Part shown: piece by piece, positions 52,091 to 63,331 of the stretch
Numbering within the stretch: position 1 is the first letter of the stretch
Layout: each line of letters begins with the position of its first letter
Assembly (NCBI RefSeq): GCF_028747645.1
Contig: NZ_CP118100.1
Span: 806,001 to 870,000 of the forward strand
Direction of reading: 5' to 3'
Source: Microbacterium esteraromaticum
GTDB lineage: Bacteria > Actinomycetota > Actinomycetes > Actinomycetales > Microbacteriaceae
DNA: 64,000 nt
Notes under the pieces: generated by a model
What the model was told of the DNA's origin: nothing
The model's input: only the letters and a program-made list of their open reading frames with translations
Databases searched by the model: none
Translations under genes and position numbers: made by a program

Positions 52091-53895
52091 GCATCACCGG
52101 AACCCAGAACGAGGATCGTTCCGACTACACGCGGGAAGAGAGCCGCGCCATCCGCCAGCGCTCACTGCGTCTGCTCGGGTCGCTCGTGACGCCGCTGCGC
52201 CTGCGCATCGTCGTCGCCGCGCTCGTGCTCGTCGTGTCGACTGCGCTGCAGGTCGCCGGCCCCATCCTGATCGGCATCGCGCTCGACCGCGCACTCCCGC
52301 AACTGCTCCAGAACGCCGATTGGATGCCGGCGATCACCGTCACCATCGTGTACTTGGTGGCAGGCATCCTGGGGTCGGCGCTGATCGGCCTGTACGTCGT
52401 GCTCGCCGCCAAGATCACCCAGGCCGTGCTGCTCGACCTGCGCAAGCGCATCTTCGTGCACACCCAGCGGCTCAGCCTCGAGTTCCACGAGTCGTACACG
52501 TCGGGGCGCATCATCTCGCGCCAGACCAGCGACCTCGACTCGATCCGTGAGCTACTCGATGGCGGTCTGAACAACCTCGTCTCGGGCGTGCTGTTCGGCG
52601 TGTTCACCTTCATCGCCCTGGTGATCGCCGACTGGCAGTCCGGGCTCATTCTCGCGCTCGCCGGCATTCCGCTGGCACTGCTGATGCGCTGGTTCTACAA
52701 GCGCTCCCAGCTGGTGTACCGCGAGTCGCGCGTGATCAGTGCGAAGGTGATCGTGCAGTTCGTCGAGACGATGACCGGCATCCGCGCCGTGAAGTCGTTC
52801 CGCAAGGAACCCCGCAACGATGAGACATTCCGCAAGGTCGCCGGCGACTACCGCGACGTGAACCGCCGCTCGATGGTGCTGTTCGGCACGTTCGAACCGG
52901 GGCTCATAGCCGTGTCGGCGCTGACCATCGCTCTTGTGGTGCTGTGGGGCGGCATCCGCGTGTCGGACGGCGCTCTCGGCGTCGGCGTGCTGCTGGCCAC
53001 GGTGCTGTACGTGCGCAACTTCTTCGCGCCCATGCAAGAGATCGCGATGTTCCTGAACTCCTACCAGTCCGCCACGGCGGCACTGGAGAAGGTCTCGGGA
53101 GTACTCGACGAGGTGCCCACCGTTCCCGACCCCGACAAGCCGGTCGACCTGTGGGAGTCGCGTGGGGCGATCCGCTTCGACGAGGTCACCTTCGGGTACA
53201 ACGGCGAGAAGACGATCCTCCCGAACTTCACGCTCGACATCCCCTCGGGGCAGACCATCGCCCTGGTCGGCACGACGGGAGCGGGCAAGTCGACGTTGGC
53301 CAAGCTCATCTCGCGGTTCTACGACCCGTCGATCGGTACGGTCACCCTCGACGGTGTCGACCTGCGCATGCTGCACCCCAAGGATCTGCGCCGCGCGATC
53401 GTCATGGTCACACAGGAGGCATATCTGTTCAGCGGCACGGTCGCCGACAACATCGCGCTCGGCAAGCCGGACGCCACGCTCGATGAGATCCGTGCGGCTG
53501 CCCGTGCGGTCGGCGCGGACGGATTCATCGAGAGCCTTCCCGACGGATACAACACCGACGTCAACAAGCGTGGCGGGCGCGTGTCCGCGGGGCAGCGTCA
53601 GCTGATCTCGTTCGCGCGGGCCTTCCTCGCCGACCCGGCGGTGCTGATCCTCGACGAGGCGACCGCGTCGCTCGACATCCCGTCCGAGCGCCTGATCCAG
53701 GACGCACTGCAGACGCTCCTCGCCGACCGTACCGCGATCATCATCGCGCACCGGCTGTCGACGGTTGCGATCGCCGACCGGGTGCTGGTGATGGAGCACG
53801 GCCGCATCATCGAGGACGACACCCCGCAGGCGCTGATCGGTGGCTCGGGCAAGTTCGCGCAGCTTCACGCGGCCTGGCAGCAGACTCTGGTGTGA
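52087..53895 (+). CDS. ABC exporter half-transporter B (catalytic Glu present)
   Basis: The 602-residue partner has a six-helix domain and an ATPase with Walker [10 protein letters not shown], intact Q-loop (MVTQEAYLF), Walker [13 protein letters not shown] with the catalytic Glu, and H-loop AHRLSTV. Its signature is altered to VSAGQRQ. Pairing with half-transporter A therefore gives one full site (B Walker motifs with A signature) and one degenerate site (A Walker motifs with B signature). The genes overlap by ATGA, consistent with a fixed 1:1 complex. Confidence 0.93.
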   Translation: MSITGTQNEDRSDYTREESRAIRQRSLRLLGSLVTPLRLRIVVAALVLVVSTALQVAGPILIGIALDRALPQLLQNADWMPAITVTIVYLVAGILGSALIGLYVVLAAKITQAVLLDLRKRIFVHTQRLSLEFHESYTSGRIISRQTSDLDSIRELLDGGLNNLVSGVLFGVFTFIALVIADWQSGLILALAGIPLALLMRWFYKRSQLVYRESRVISAKVIVQFVETMTGIRAVKSFRKEPRNDETFRKVAGDYRDVNRRSMVLFGTFEPGLIAVSALTIALVVLWGGIRVSDGALGVGVLLATVLYVRNFFAPMQEIAMFLNSYQSATAALEKVSGVLDEVPTVPDPDKPVDLWESRGAIRFDEVTFGYNGEKTILPNFTLDIPSGQTIALVGTTGAGKSTLAKLISRFYDPSIGTVTLDGVDLRMLHPKDLRRAIVMVTQEAYLFSGTVADNIALGKPDATLDEIRAAARAVGADGFIESLPDGYNTDVNKRGGRVSAGQRQLISFARAFLADPAVLILDEATASLDIPSERLIQDALQTLLADRTAIIIAHRLSTVAIADRVLVMEHGRIIEDDTPQALIGGSGKFAQLHAAWQQTLV

Positions 53896-53923
53896 TTCTG
53901 TTCCGAGCGGCGCAGCACGTGGT

Positions 53924-53929
53924 TAGGTT
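53924..53929 (+). promoter_or_regulatory. -10-like hexamer TAGGTT, leaderless start
   Basis: TAGGTT ends 6 bases before the GTG at 53936. No ribosome-binding site beyond AAGG is present. It follows the leaderless pattern seen at other genes here. Confidence 0.4.
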
Positions 53930-53935
53930 GAAGGT

Positions 53936-54733
53936 GTGGATCCGTTCTGGGCGGTGGCAGCAGAGCTGTGGTGGGTCGCACCCGTCGTCATCGGCGGGGC
54001 GACCACCGCTGTCGTGGTGTCACGGAGGGCCAGCGTGAGCAACAAGAGACTCGGTTACGACGCGGCGCGGCTCGAGTTGCGCCAGGCGCAGCAGGACGCC
54101 CGCGTCGCCGCCGACAACGCACGTGTGGCTCGCGCCGAGGCGACGAGGGTCACGGCCGACCGTGCCGCGTCGCGGACGGATTCCGGCGCCGTGGCGGCCG
54201 CACGGCGCGCGCTGCGCGAGGCGCAGCTGGCGTCGAAGGCCGCGACGGCTCGGGTCAAGGCCGCCCGTGCACGGGTAGTCGCCGAGCGTACGGCGTTGAG
54301 CCATGGTGGGGGCGCCCCGCTGGAGCGTATGCGCCACCGCCACGACGCCGTTCTCACTCGGTGGATGGAGTACGAGACCGACCCCGACAAACTGCTCGCG
54401 TTCCCCGCGATGTCGGATGCCCGTGCCCCCGCCACCGCGGCCTTCCTCGCCGCGGTGCAGGAGGCGCGGGAGCTCCGGCCGAACGAGGAGCAGCGGGTGA
54501 CGGCATCCGATTACGGCGCGTACCGCGACGCTGTGGAGCGCCTCGAGCGCGCCTTCGATCTCGCCGAACGCAGCGTGCGCGGTGAGAAGCTGCAACCCGA
54601 CGGGGCCGATGCGCTGCGCGATGCCGCGCGCACTCTCATGGAACGCACCACCGACGTGATCAACCGCACCTCGGACGTGCTCGGGATGTGGACGCGCCCG
54701 CATCGTGACGATCCGCCGCGGGACAGCCGCTGA
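53936..54733 (+). CDS. membrane-anchored coiled-coil protein, unknown function
   Basis: The 265-residue protein has one hydrophobic helix (AAELWWVAPVVIGGATTAVVV, residues 8-28) and then about 90 residues of Ala/Arg/Glu-rich heptad-like sequence that should form a coiled coil (ARLELRQAQQDARVAADNARVARAE). The second half is helical and acidic-basic, ending in a polar tail. I do not recognise a family. It starts with GTG 40 bases after the exporter operon and may share its transcript as well as having its own promoter. Confidence 0.7.
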   Translation: MDPFWAVAAELWWVAPVVIGGATTAVVVSRRASVSNKRLGYDAARLELRQAQQDARVAADNARVARAEATRVTADRAASRTDSGAVAAARRALREAQLASKAATARVKAARARVVAERTALSHGGGAPLERMRHRHDAVLTRWMEYETDPDKLLAFPAMSDARAPATAAFLAAVQEARELRPNEEQRVTASDYGAYRDAVERLERAFDLAERSVRGEKLQPDGADALRDAARTLMERTTDVINRTSDVLGMWTRPHRDDPPRDSR

Positions 54734-54826
54734 CGGGTGCTCACTTCTTCAGCACGAATGCACTTCTGCAGGATGCTGGTGGCTGATTCGTCCTGAGAAC
54801 TTGCGATCGTCCTGAGAAAAGGCGAG

Positions 54827-54873
54827 CGGCGACGGGGCCTCGATGGGGGAGGGGATTCGAGACCCCGCCGCCG
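54827..54873. terminator. bidirectional hairpin between coiled-coil and GNAT genes
   Basis: A 17-base stem (54827-54843 with 54857-54873, two mismatches) lies three bases from the GNAT stop. Just before it, TCGTCCTGAGAA occurs twice (about 54788 and 54807) as a short direct repeat. Confidence 0.6.
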
Positions 54874-54875
54874 GT

Positions 54876-55334
54876 TCAGGGCGTGACGCGGATCTCGGCG
54901 ATGACCTCGGAGTACTCGGTCTCGCCGACCGGTTCGAAGCCGACGCGTCGGAAGAACGCTTCGGGGCCCCCATCACCGGCTTCATAGATCACGTTCACGT
55001 GATCGACGCCGCGGGCGCGGGCCTCGTCGATCAGAGCCTGCACAGCGAAGCGACCGACACCGCGGCCCTGATCATCGGCATCCACGTTGATGCGCCACAG
55101 CACGCTGCGGAAGGTCTCTTCCAACGCCTCGGGGTCGAAGCTTGCGCTGACGAAGCCCACGACCTGGTCGCCGTCGAGCACGACGCGCTGCCACGTGGTC
55201 TGGGGGTTCACGACCGTGGCGGCGATGCCATAGGAGACCGGAGCGAGGAACTGCTCCTGTCCGGGCTTGAGCGACAGCTTGTTGACAGCGACGATCGTCG
55301 TCGCGGAGAGTTCGACCATACGCAGTTCCGACAT
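54876..55334 (-). CDS. GNAT family N-acetyltransferase
   Basis: The 152-residue enzyme has the acetyl-CoA binding loop INVDADDQGRGVGRFAVQALIDEARARG and the C-terminal VIYEAGDGGPEAFFRRVGFEPVGETEYSEV, both typical of GNAT enzymes close to diamine/spermidine acetyltransferases. Substrate is not certain. It is divergent from icd and shares a 106-base control region with it. Confidence 0.88.
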   Translation of the reverse strand: MSELRMVELSATTIVAVNKLSLKPGQEQFLAPVSYGIAATVVNPQTTWQRVVLDGDQVVGFVSASFDPEALEETFRSVLWRINVDADDQGRGVGRFAVQALIDEARARGVDHVNVIYEAGDGGPEAFFRRVGFEPVGETEYSEVIAEIRVTP

Positions 55335-55397
55335 GTCCCCAGGCTAGCCCCTACAGCGCGACGTTGGAGAGAATGCTGTCGTACGAATGCACTCGGG

Positions 55398-55415
55398 TAT
55401 CTTGGTATCGAGATA
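55398..55415. promoter_or_regulatory. 18-base palindrome TATCTTGGTATCGAGATA upstream of icd
   Basis: The arms TATCTTG and CGAGATA match at six of seven positions about a GTAT centre. It lies 25 bases above the icd start, in the icd/GNAT gap, where a bound repressor would block either promoter. The size suits a MarR- or GntR-type dimer. The regulator is unknown and not evidently nearby. Confidence 0.45.
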
Positions 55416-55440
55416 AAAAGCCCTCGCGAACGGAGATCCG

Positions 55441-57660
<2,220 letters not shown>

Positions 57661-57679
57661 TCGGGTCGCGTCCGAGACG

Positions 57680-57718
57680 CGGAAGAGGGCGGATGCTGTC
57701 AGCATCCGCCCTCTTCCG
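57680..57718. terminator. terminator between icd and L,D-transpeptidase genes
   Basis: An 18-base perfect stem (CGGAAGAGGGCGGATGCT with its complement) closes a 3-base loop, followed by TCTTCG. It lies between convergent genes. It again contains the CGGATGC motif. Confidence 0.88.
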
Positions 57719-57732
57719 TCTTCGTGCCGAGG

Positions 57733-59193
57733 TTACTCGCGCACCCACACCTCGAGTCCGAGGGGGGAAGCGTCGTACACCTGCTTGGCGGCGTCGAAGG
57801 TCATGTTGACGCAGCCGTGGCTCATGCGGTTGCCGAAGTTGGAGTGCCACCACGTGCCGTGGAAGGCTTCGTCGCCGTTGAAGTAGAGCACCCAGGGCAC
57901 GTCCTTGGTGACGTACTTCGAGCCGTCCGCATTCGTGCCGCGCATGTCCTGGATGGGGACATGCGCGCGCACGCGGAAGTGCCCGAGATCCGTCGGGGTG
58001 CCGGGCAGTCCGGTCGAGACCAGCCACGACTTGACGACCTTGCCGTTCTCGATCAGATAGGTGCGCTGGTCGCTGATGTCGACCGTGAGGCTACGGGTGA
58101 CATCGGTGGTCTCGAAGGGCGTCTCGGTGACGGTGAGCGGGTAGGCCGCCTCGCCCTTCTCGAGCGCGGCGGCGAACTCGGTGGCCATACCGGTCGTGTC
58201 GGCCAGCTCTCGGCCGGTGGCACCCTCAGTCTCGGTGCGTAGCACGTTTCCGCCCGAGTCGACGATGTTCTTGGCCGGCACGGCCTCTCTGTTGACGGAT
58301 TCTGCGAGCGTATCGACGGTGCTCTGGATCTGGGTGGAATCGGCGATGATCTGCAGTTCGCCGTCGACGGCCTCGACGCTCAGCCAGCTCGCGGCCACGT
58401 TCGGGGCGACCGGTACCGTCCGCTCGTCGCCGACGTAGAATCCGATCGTGCCGAGCATGGTGTTGAGTTGCTCGACGCCGGCCGTCGCCTTCTCATCGGT
58501 GATCGGAGGCTCCACGGTCGTGGGAGCGCCCGAGAACTCGAGCGTCGTCTCACCCTTGTTCACGGCCTCGGTGAACGCGACCGTCAGGTCGTCGACCGAG
58601 ATGCCCGTGCCGGTAGCGGCGGGAGTCGCGATGTATTTCGCCGCGTCGGCGTCGAAGATGACCTCGGCGTCGGTGGCGGCAGTGAAGCTGGTGGGGGCTG
58701 CGGCGCGCAGCGCGCTGGTGGCGGTGTCGGCGTCGAGGGTGATCGCCGCCGTGACGGAGTCGCCCATCCAAGCGCCGAGGTTCCACATCGGCCGCTCGGC
58801 GAACGCCTGCTCGGCAAGCAGAGCTGCATCGATGCTCGCTCCGAGGGCGGCGCCGCTGACCTGTGCCTCCTGGTCGACATCCGTGAGGGTGACGTCGGTG
58901 GTCGCGATGCGATTGTTGATGGCATCCGCGGCCATGCCAGGGGTCATGCCGCCTACGGCCACGCCGGCCACGGTCGTCCCCGGAGCGATCAGCACGAGTG
59001 ACGCGCCGATGGCAACCAGCAGCAGAGCACCGCCGCCGAGGCCGACCCACAGGCCGAGGCGGCGCTTCTTCGGAGCGGGTTCAGCGGGCGCCCACTCCAT
59101 GGGGCGGTCGATATCGCCGGGGGGTCGCGTGTCGACCGATTCGGAGCCCTCGGAAGAGGCACCCGTATCGGGTCCGGAGATCACATCAGTCAC
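57733..59193 (-). CDS. L,D-transpeptidase (YkuD) with peptidoglycan-binding repeats
   Basis: The 486-residue protein cross-links peptidoglycan. An acidic Pro-rich cytoplasmic start is followed by a basic patch (PKKRRLG) and a membrane helix (residues about 48-72), then two PG-binding-4-like domains, and the YkuD domain with the active site SHGCVNM, Cys near 461. The start is GTG at 59193 after a G-rich ribosome-binding site; no ATG gives a sensible start, and the reading to 59367 overlaps the promoter of the ROK gene. Confidence 0.9.
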   Translation of the reverse strand: MTDVISGPDTGASSEGSESVDTRPPGDIDRPMEWAPAEPAPKKRRLGLWVGLGGGALLLVAIGASLVLIAPGTTVAGVAVGGMTPGMAADAINNRIATTDVTLTDVDQEAQVSGAALGASIDAALLAEQAFAERPMWNLGAWMGDSVTAAITLDADTATSALRAAAPTSFTAATDAEVIFDADAAKYIATPAATGTGISVDDLTVAFTEAVNKGETTLEFSGAPTTVEPPITDEKATAGVEQLNTMLGTIGFYVGDERTVPVAPNVAASWLSVEAVDGELQIIADSTQIQSTVDTLAESVNREAVPAKNIVDSGGNVLRTETEGATGRELADTTGMATEFAAALEKGEAAYPLTVTETPFETTDVTRSLTVDISDQRTYLIENGKVVKSWLVSTGLPGTPTDLGHFRVRAHVPIQDMRGTNADGSKYVTKDVPWVLYFNGDEAFHGTWWHSNFGNRMSHGCVNMTFDAAKQVYDASPLGLEVWVRE

Positions 59194-59369
59194 GGAACAG
59201 CCCCCCAACGGATTGCGCGACGTATTGAACTCATGGTAAATGACGCGGGCGCTGAGCGGGGTGTGCGGAGCGGCGAAGGCGCAGGCTGCGCCGTAACGTT
59301 TGGGTAACCCGAGGGCTCCGCGGCGCGCCATGTTGCGCGAAAGGCGGTTCGTAAGGTGTACTAACAAAT

Positions 59370-60332
59370 ATGACGATCGTGAACCGATATCCAGGCGTGC
59401 GCATCGGCCTCGACATCGGCGGCACGAAGATCGCCGGAATCGCGCGTGCCGATGACGGCGCGATCCTCGCCGACGTCCGCCAGCCGACCGGCATCGGCGG
59501 CGACGCCGTCATCGCGGGCATCCTCGACGCTACTCGTGCCCTCCGCGACCAGCTGCCCGGTTCTGACATCCGCTCGATCGGCATCGGCATTCCCGGGCTC
59601 GTCGACGCGAGCGCGGGGAGAGTGCTGCACGCAGTCAACCTGGGGGTGGAGTCGCTCGACATCGCGGCGCAGGTGCAGCGCGCGCTCGACCTGCCCTGCT
59701 TCGTCGAGAACGACGTCAAGGCCGCTGCCCTGGGTGCTGCGTCGTTGCGCGACGACAACACCCCGATCGCCTACCTCAACCTCGGCACGGGGGTCGCGGC
59801 CGGCATCGTCATCGACGGACGGATCTGGCGCGGGTCTCGCGGCATCGCCGGCGAGATCGGCCACCTTTCGGTCGATCCGCAGGGCCGCGTGTGCGGCTGC
59901 GGACAGCGCGGCTGCATCGAGACCATGTGCGGCGGGGGAGCACTGGCTCGCGCCTGGGCACGCGAGGTCGATCTGCCGGTGAAAGACATCCTCGACGCCG
60001 CGGATGCCGGTGACCCGACTGCGACCGTGCTGCGCGACGACCTGTTCCGCGGCGTGGCGGCGGCGGTGCGGGCGCTCGTGCTGTCGGTGGATGTCGAGAG
60101 CGTCGTGATCGGCGGTGGACTGACCGCTCTCGCCGAACGGCTCGAGCCCGGCATCCGCACCGCGTTGCGAGCAGATGCGGCAACGTCACCGTTCCTGGGG
60201 TCGCTGCACCTCGATGAGAGGATAGAGATGCTTCCGGCGGACTCGCCGGTGGCGGCCATCGGGGCCGCCTTGCTGGGCAGCGCACCTGCAGATACCACCG
60301 CACTCGACAAGGAGATCGTCCCCCATGGCTGA
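59370..60332 (+). CDS. ROK family sugar kinase (glucokinase/N-acetylglucosamine kinase type)
   Basis: The 320-residue kinase has the N-terminal phosphate motif GLDIGGTKIAGIARADDG, FVENDVKAAALGA, LNLGTGVAAGIVIDG and the zinc-binding ROK signature GRVCGCGQRGCIETMCGG. It phosphorylates a hexose or N-acetylhexosamine. It overlaps nagB by 8 bases, so N-acetylglucosamine or glucosamine is the likely sugar. TGTACTAAC lies just above the ATG with no ribosome-binding site, so the mRNA may be leaderless. Confidence 0.88.
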   Translation: MTIVNRYPGVRIGLDIGGTKIAGIARADDGAILADVRQPTGIGGDAVIAGILDATRALRDQLPGSDIRSIGIGIPGLVDASAGRVLHAVNLGVESLDIAAQVQRALDLPCFVENDVKAAALGAASLRDDNTPIAYLNLGTGVAAGIVIDGRIWRGSRGIAGEIGHLSVDPQGRVCGCGQRGCIETMCGGGALARAWAREVDLPVKDILDAADAGDPTATVLRDDLFRGVAAAVRALVLSVDVESVVIGGGLTALAERLEPGIRTALRADAATSPFLGSLHLDERIEMLPADSPVAAIGAALLGSAPADTTALDKEIVPHG

Positions 60333-61104
60333 AGTCGTCATCCTCCCCAGCAAGGCCGAAGCAGGCGCGCTCATCGCCGACGAGATCGTTCGACTGATCG
60401 ACACGGTCGCCGAGCCCGTGCTGGGGCTTGCCACGGGGTCGACTCCCTTGCCGGTCTATGAGGCATTGCGTGATCGCCTGGCCGGCCACGACGTATCGCA
60501 CCTGCGTGGATTCGCGCTCGACGAGTACGTCGGCATCGATCCGGCCCACCCCGAGAGCTACCGTTCGGTCATCACCCGCGAGGTCATCGAACCTCTGGGG
60601 CTGGACCCCGATCGGATCCGCGTGCCCAACGGAGCCATCGAGAGCGTCGAGCACGCCGGCGCCGATTACGAGGCGGCGATCGCGGCCGCGGGCGGCGTCG
60701 ACCTGCAGATCCTCGGGATCGGCACAGACGGCCACATCGGGTTCAACGAGCCCGGTTCGTCGTTCGCCTCCAGCACACGCGTCAAGACGCTCACCGAGCG
60801 CACCCGTGAGGACAACGCCCGGTTCTTCGACTCGATCGACGACGTGCCCCGGCACTGCGTCACCCAGGGGCTGGGAACGATCCTGCGCGCCAAGCACCTC
60901 GTGCTGCTCGCGTTCGGTGAGGGCAAAGCGCGCGCCGTGGCCGGGGCCGTTGAAGGGCCCGTCAGCGCGATCCTGCCGGCCTCGGCCATCCAGCTGCATC
61001 CGCATGTGACGGTCGTGCTCGACGAAGCCGCCGCCAGCGAACTGAAGCTTGCCGACTACTACCGCTACAGCTACGAGAACAAGCCCGCCTGGCAGGGCAT
61101 CTGA
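60325..61104 (+). CDS. nagB: glucosamine-6-phosphate deaminase
   Basis: The 259-residue enzyme converts glucosamine-6-phosphate to fructose-6-phosphate and ammonia. It shows LGLATGSTPLPVYEAL, FALDEYVGIDPAHPESYRSVI with the catalytic Asp, and GIGTDGHIGFNEPGSSFAS with the catalytic His. Together with the overlapping ROK kinase gene it supports amino sugar use. No nagA is in the window. Confidence 0.95.
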   Translation: MAEVVILPSKAEAGALIADEIVRLIDTVAEPVLGLATGSTPLPVYEALRDRLAGHDVSHLRGFALDEYVGIDPAHPESYRSVITREVIEPLGLDPDRIRVPNGAIESVEHAGADYEAAIAAAGGVDLQILGIGTDGHIGFNEPGSSFASSTRVKTLTERTREDNARFFDSIDDVPRHCVTQGLGTILRAKHLVLLAFGEGKARAVAGAVEGPVSAILPASAIQLHPHVTVVLDEAAASELKLADYYRYSYENKPAWQGI

Positions 61105-61111
61105 GCCAGCA

Positions 61112-61168
61112 CCGGCCCTCGGGCCGGCATCTGCTTCCGCTCAGCGCCACGCGAGCGGAAGCAGATGC
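61112..61168. terminator. double hairpin between nagB and NUDIX genes
   Basis: CCGGCCC-TC-GGGCCGG (61112-61127) is followed by a 16-base perfect stem, GCATCTGCTTCCGCTC at 61127-61142 with its complement at 61153-61168. The second right arm lies within the last codons of the NUDIX gene, so coding and termination share sequence. Confidence 0.7.
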
Positions 61169-61536
61169 TCCACGCTGAGCGGGGCGAGCGGAACGCTGTG
61201 CATATCGCCCGGGGCGAGCCAACGCAGCTCGGCCAGTTCGGCCTGCACGACGACGTCCGAAGATTCCGCCCGCAGCGCGAATGCCTCGGCGACCACGCGG
61301 TGATCGGGCTCGTTGGCCGCTGCCGAAACGAACCTTCCCAGCGGCTGCAGCGCCGTCTCGTCGACCCGCAGAGCGAGCTCCTCCTCCAGTTCCCGAATGA
61401 GCGTCTGCGCGGCGGTCTCGCCGGGTTCGGGCTTGCCACCGGGCTGCATGAACCGGGTGGTGCCGTGCTTGCGCACCACGAGTGCGTGGCCGGCGCGGTC
61501 GACGATCACCGCGGCGCTGACGTGGATATCAGGCAT
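61141..61536 (-). CDS. NUDIX hydrolase
   Basis: The 131-residue protein has the Nudix box GGKPEPGETAAQTLIRELEEELAL, with the metal-binding Glu residues present but the usual Gly near its end replaced by Leu. It hydrolyses a nucleoside diphosphate linked to another moiety; the exact one is unknown. It overlaps the 3' end of the FAD-linked oxidase gene by 8 bases and is therefore in its operon. Confidence 0.88.
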   Translation of the reverse strand: MPDIHVSAAVIVDRAGHALVVRKHGTTRFMQPGGKPEPGETAAQTLIRELEEELALRVDETALQPLGRFVSAAANEPDHRVVAEAFALRAESSDVVVQAELAELRWLAPGDMHSVPLAPLSVEHLLPLAWR

Positions 61537-62890
61537 CGAACACCTTTCCCGGGTTGAGGATTCCTTGTGGATCGAACACGCGCACGATATCGCGTTGCAG
61601 CTGCCATTGGTCAGCACCCAGTTCCTCGGCCAACCAGCGGCTCTTCAGCATGCCGATGCCGTGTTCACCGGTGAGGGTGCCGCCCAGCCGCACCGCCGTG
61701 CGGAAGAGATCGTCGGCGGCGGCCCAGACGTGATCGGGTACGTCCTCGCCGTCGAAGATGAAGTTCGGATGCAGGTTGCCATCGCCCGCATGCGCGACGG
61801 TCGGGATGCTGACGCCGTGCTGTTGCTCGATCCGCTCGATCTCGTCGAACATCGCCGCCATCGCGCTGCGCGGAACAGCGACGTCCTCGATCAGCGTCGT
61901 GCCAAGCGCGGCCATCGCCGGGTGCATGGAGCGGCGCACGCGCAGGAGTTCCTCGCCGGCATCCGGATCATCCGTGACCGCGACAGTGCCGCCGGACGCT
62001 TCGAGCACGTGTGCGATCGCGGCAGCCTCGTCGCGTGCGGCCGAGCCATCGGTCTGGATGGTCAGCTGCGCGGATCGCGCGGCTGGTAGCGGCATCCCCA
62101 GCAGATCGTGGACGGCGGCTAGCGCCGTGGCGTCCATGAGCTCCATGATCGACGGCTGCACGCCGGCGGCCGTCACTGCGGCCGCGCCCGCTGCCGCAGC
62201 GCTCACTGTCGGGAACGAAGCCGTGAGCGTGCAGACGACGCCCGCAGGGCGCCGGCGTAACTTGAGCGTCGCACCCACGATGACGCCCAGTCGGCCTTCG
62301 GAACCGATCGCCAGCGAGGTCAGATCCAGGCCTGTGACGCCCTTCACCGTGCGGTGGCCGAGGCGCAGCATCCGTCCGTCGGCGAGCACCAGATCCACCC
62401 CGAGCACCGCATCGCGCACGACGCCGTACTTTGCACACAGCAGGCCGCCGGCACCGGTGGCGATGTTGCCGCCGACCGTGCTGATCTCGCGGCTGGCAGG
62501 GTCGGGCGCCCACCACAGGTCGTGGTGTGCCAGATGCGCGTTCAGGTCGGCGTTGAGGATGCCCGGCTCGACGACCGCGATGAGATCATCGGGCCGTACT
62601 TCGAGGATGCCGGTCATCGCCGCTGTCGACAGCACGATCTCGCCGGGGCCGGCGTTCGCGCCGCCCGCGAGGCCCGTACCCGCACCGCGGGCCACGACCG
62701 GGGTATCGGTCTGCGAGGCGATGCGCATCGTGCGCTGCACATGGTCGACGGTTCTGGCATGCACCACGGCCAGAGGGCGCCCGGCAGAACGATGTCCGCT
62801 ACGGTCGGCCCTGGCGGCCTCGAGCGCGCCGGACGTCGTATCGACGATATCGCCGAGTTCGGTCCGCAGCAGCGCGACGACGTCGGTCAT
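61529..62890 (-). CDS. FAD-linked oxidase, glycolate oxidase GlcD type
   Basis: The 453-residue enzyme has the PCMH-type FAD loop VVARGAGTGLAGGANAG, STVGGNIATGAGGLLCAKYG, HRTVKGVTGLDLTSLAIGSEGRLGVI, and the C-terminal catalytic region HAGDGNLHPNFIFD and GGTLTGEHGIGMLKSRWL. Members oxidise 2-hydroxyacids such as glycolate or D-lactate. The start ATG at 62890 gives a usual N-terminus; the in-frame extension to 63010 is Trp/Gly/Ser-rich and overlaps the next gene. Confidence 0.92.
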   Translation of the reverse strand: MTDVVALLRTELGDIVDTTSGALEAARADRSGHRSAGRPLAVVHARTVDHVQRTMRIASQTDTPVVARGAGTGLAGGANAGPGEIVLSTAAMTGILEVRPDDLIAVVEPGILNADLNAHLAHHDLWWAPDPASREISTVGGNIATGAGGLLCAKYGVVRDAVLGVDLVLADGRMLRLGHRTVKGVTGLDLTSLAIGSEGRLGVIVGATLKLRRRPAGVVCTLTASFPTVSAAAAGAAAVTAAGVQPSIMELMDATALAAVHDLLGMPLPAARSAQLTIQTDGSAARDEAAAIAHVLEASGGTVAVTDDPDAGEELLRVRRSMHPAMAALGTTLIEDVAVPRSAMAAMFDEIERIEQQHGVSIPTVAHAGDGNLHPNFIFDGEDVPDHVWAAADDLFRTAVRLGGTLTGEHGIGMLKSRWLAEELGADQWQLQRDIVRVFDPQGILNPGKVFDA

Positions 62891-62903
62891 GGCGACGCGG
62901 GGA

Positions 62904-63275
62904 TCAGCGGAAGGCGCGGCGCCCGGAGATGACCCCCGTTGCGACAGCCACCACGGCGAAAGCGATGCCGATCCACGTGGAGCCCATCGACCACCATGCC
63001 AGCGTGACACCCACGTAGATCAGCAGTTCGACCAGGGCGCGCAGGAACGGGTGCAGACGCAGCACGGGCTTCGATGAGAGCACGAGCGCCCACAGCACCA
63101 GCACGATCAGCGGCGCACCGATGCCGACGACGATGCTCCACGGCATCGCCCACGTGGCGAAGCCCCACAGGGCGAGGCTGGCAAGGGCTGCCAGCAGCAC
63201 GAGCACGCGGATGATGTCGAGCGGGGTGACGTTCGGGCGGGTCACACCGGCTTCGGTGGCGGGATCCTGGGACAT
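62904..63275 (-). CDS. YrdB family membrane protein (DUF2568)
   Basis: The 123-residue protein has four predicted helices: LDIIRVLVLLAALASLALWGF, SIVVGIGAPLIVLVLWALVL, LRALVELLIYVGVTLAWW and IGIAFAVVAVATGVISGRRA. This pattern with a central SSKPVLRLHPFLRALVE loop fits DUF2568/YrdB. Function unknown. It precedes the oxidase gene by 13 bases and may share its transcript. Confidence 0.8.
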   Translation of the reverse strand: MSQDPATEAGVTRPNVTPLDIIRVLVLLAALASLALWGFATWAMPWSIVVGIGAPLIVLVLWALVLSSKPVLRLHPFLRALVELLIYVGVTLAWWSMGSTWIGIAFAVVAVATGVISGRRAFR

Positions 63276-63331
63276 GAGTCCAGTCTATTCGGCGGGCGCG
63301 CTGGCCCACGCCGATGCCGGGTGAGCGGTCG

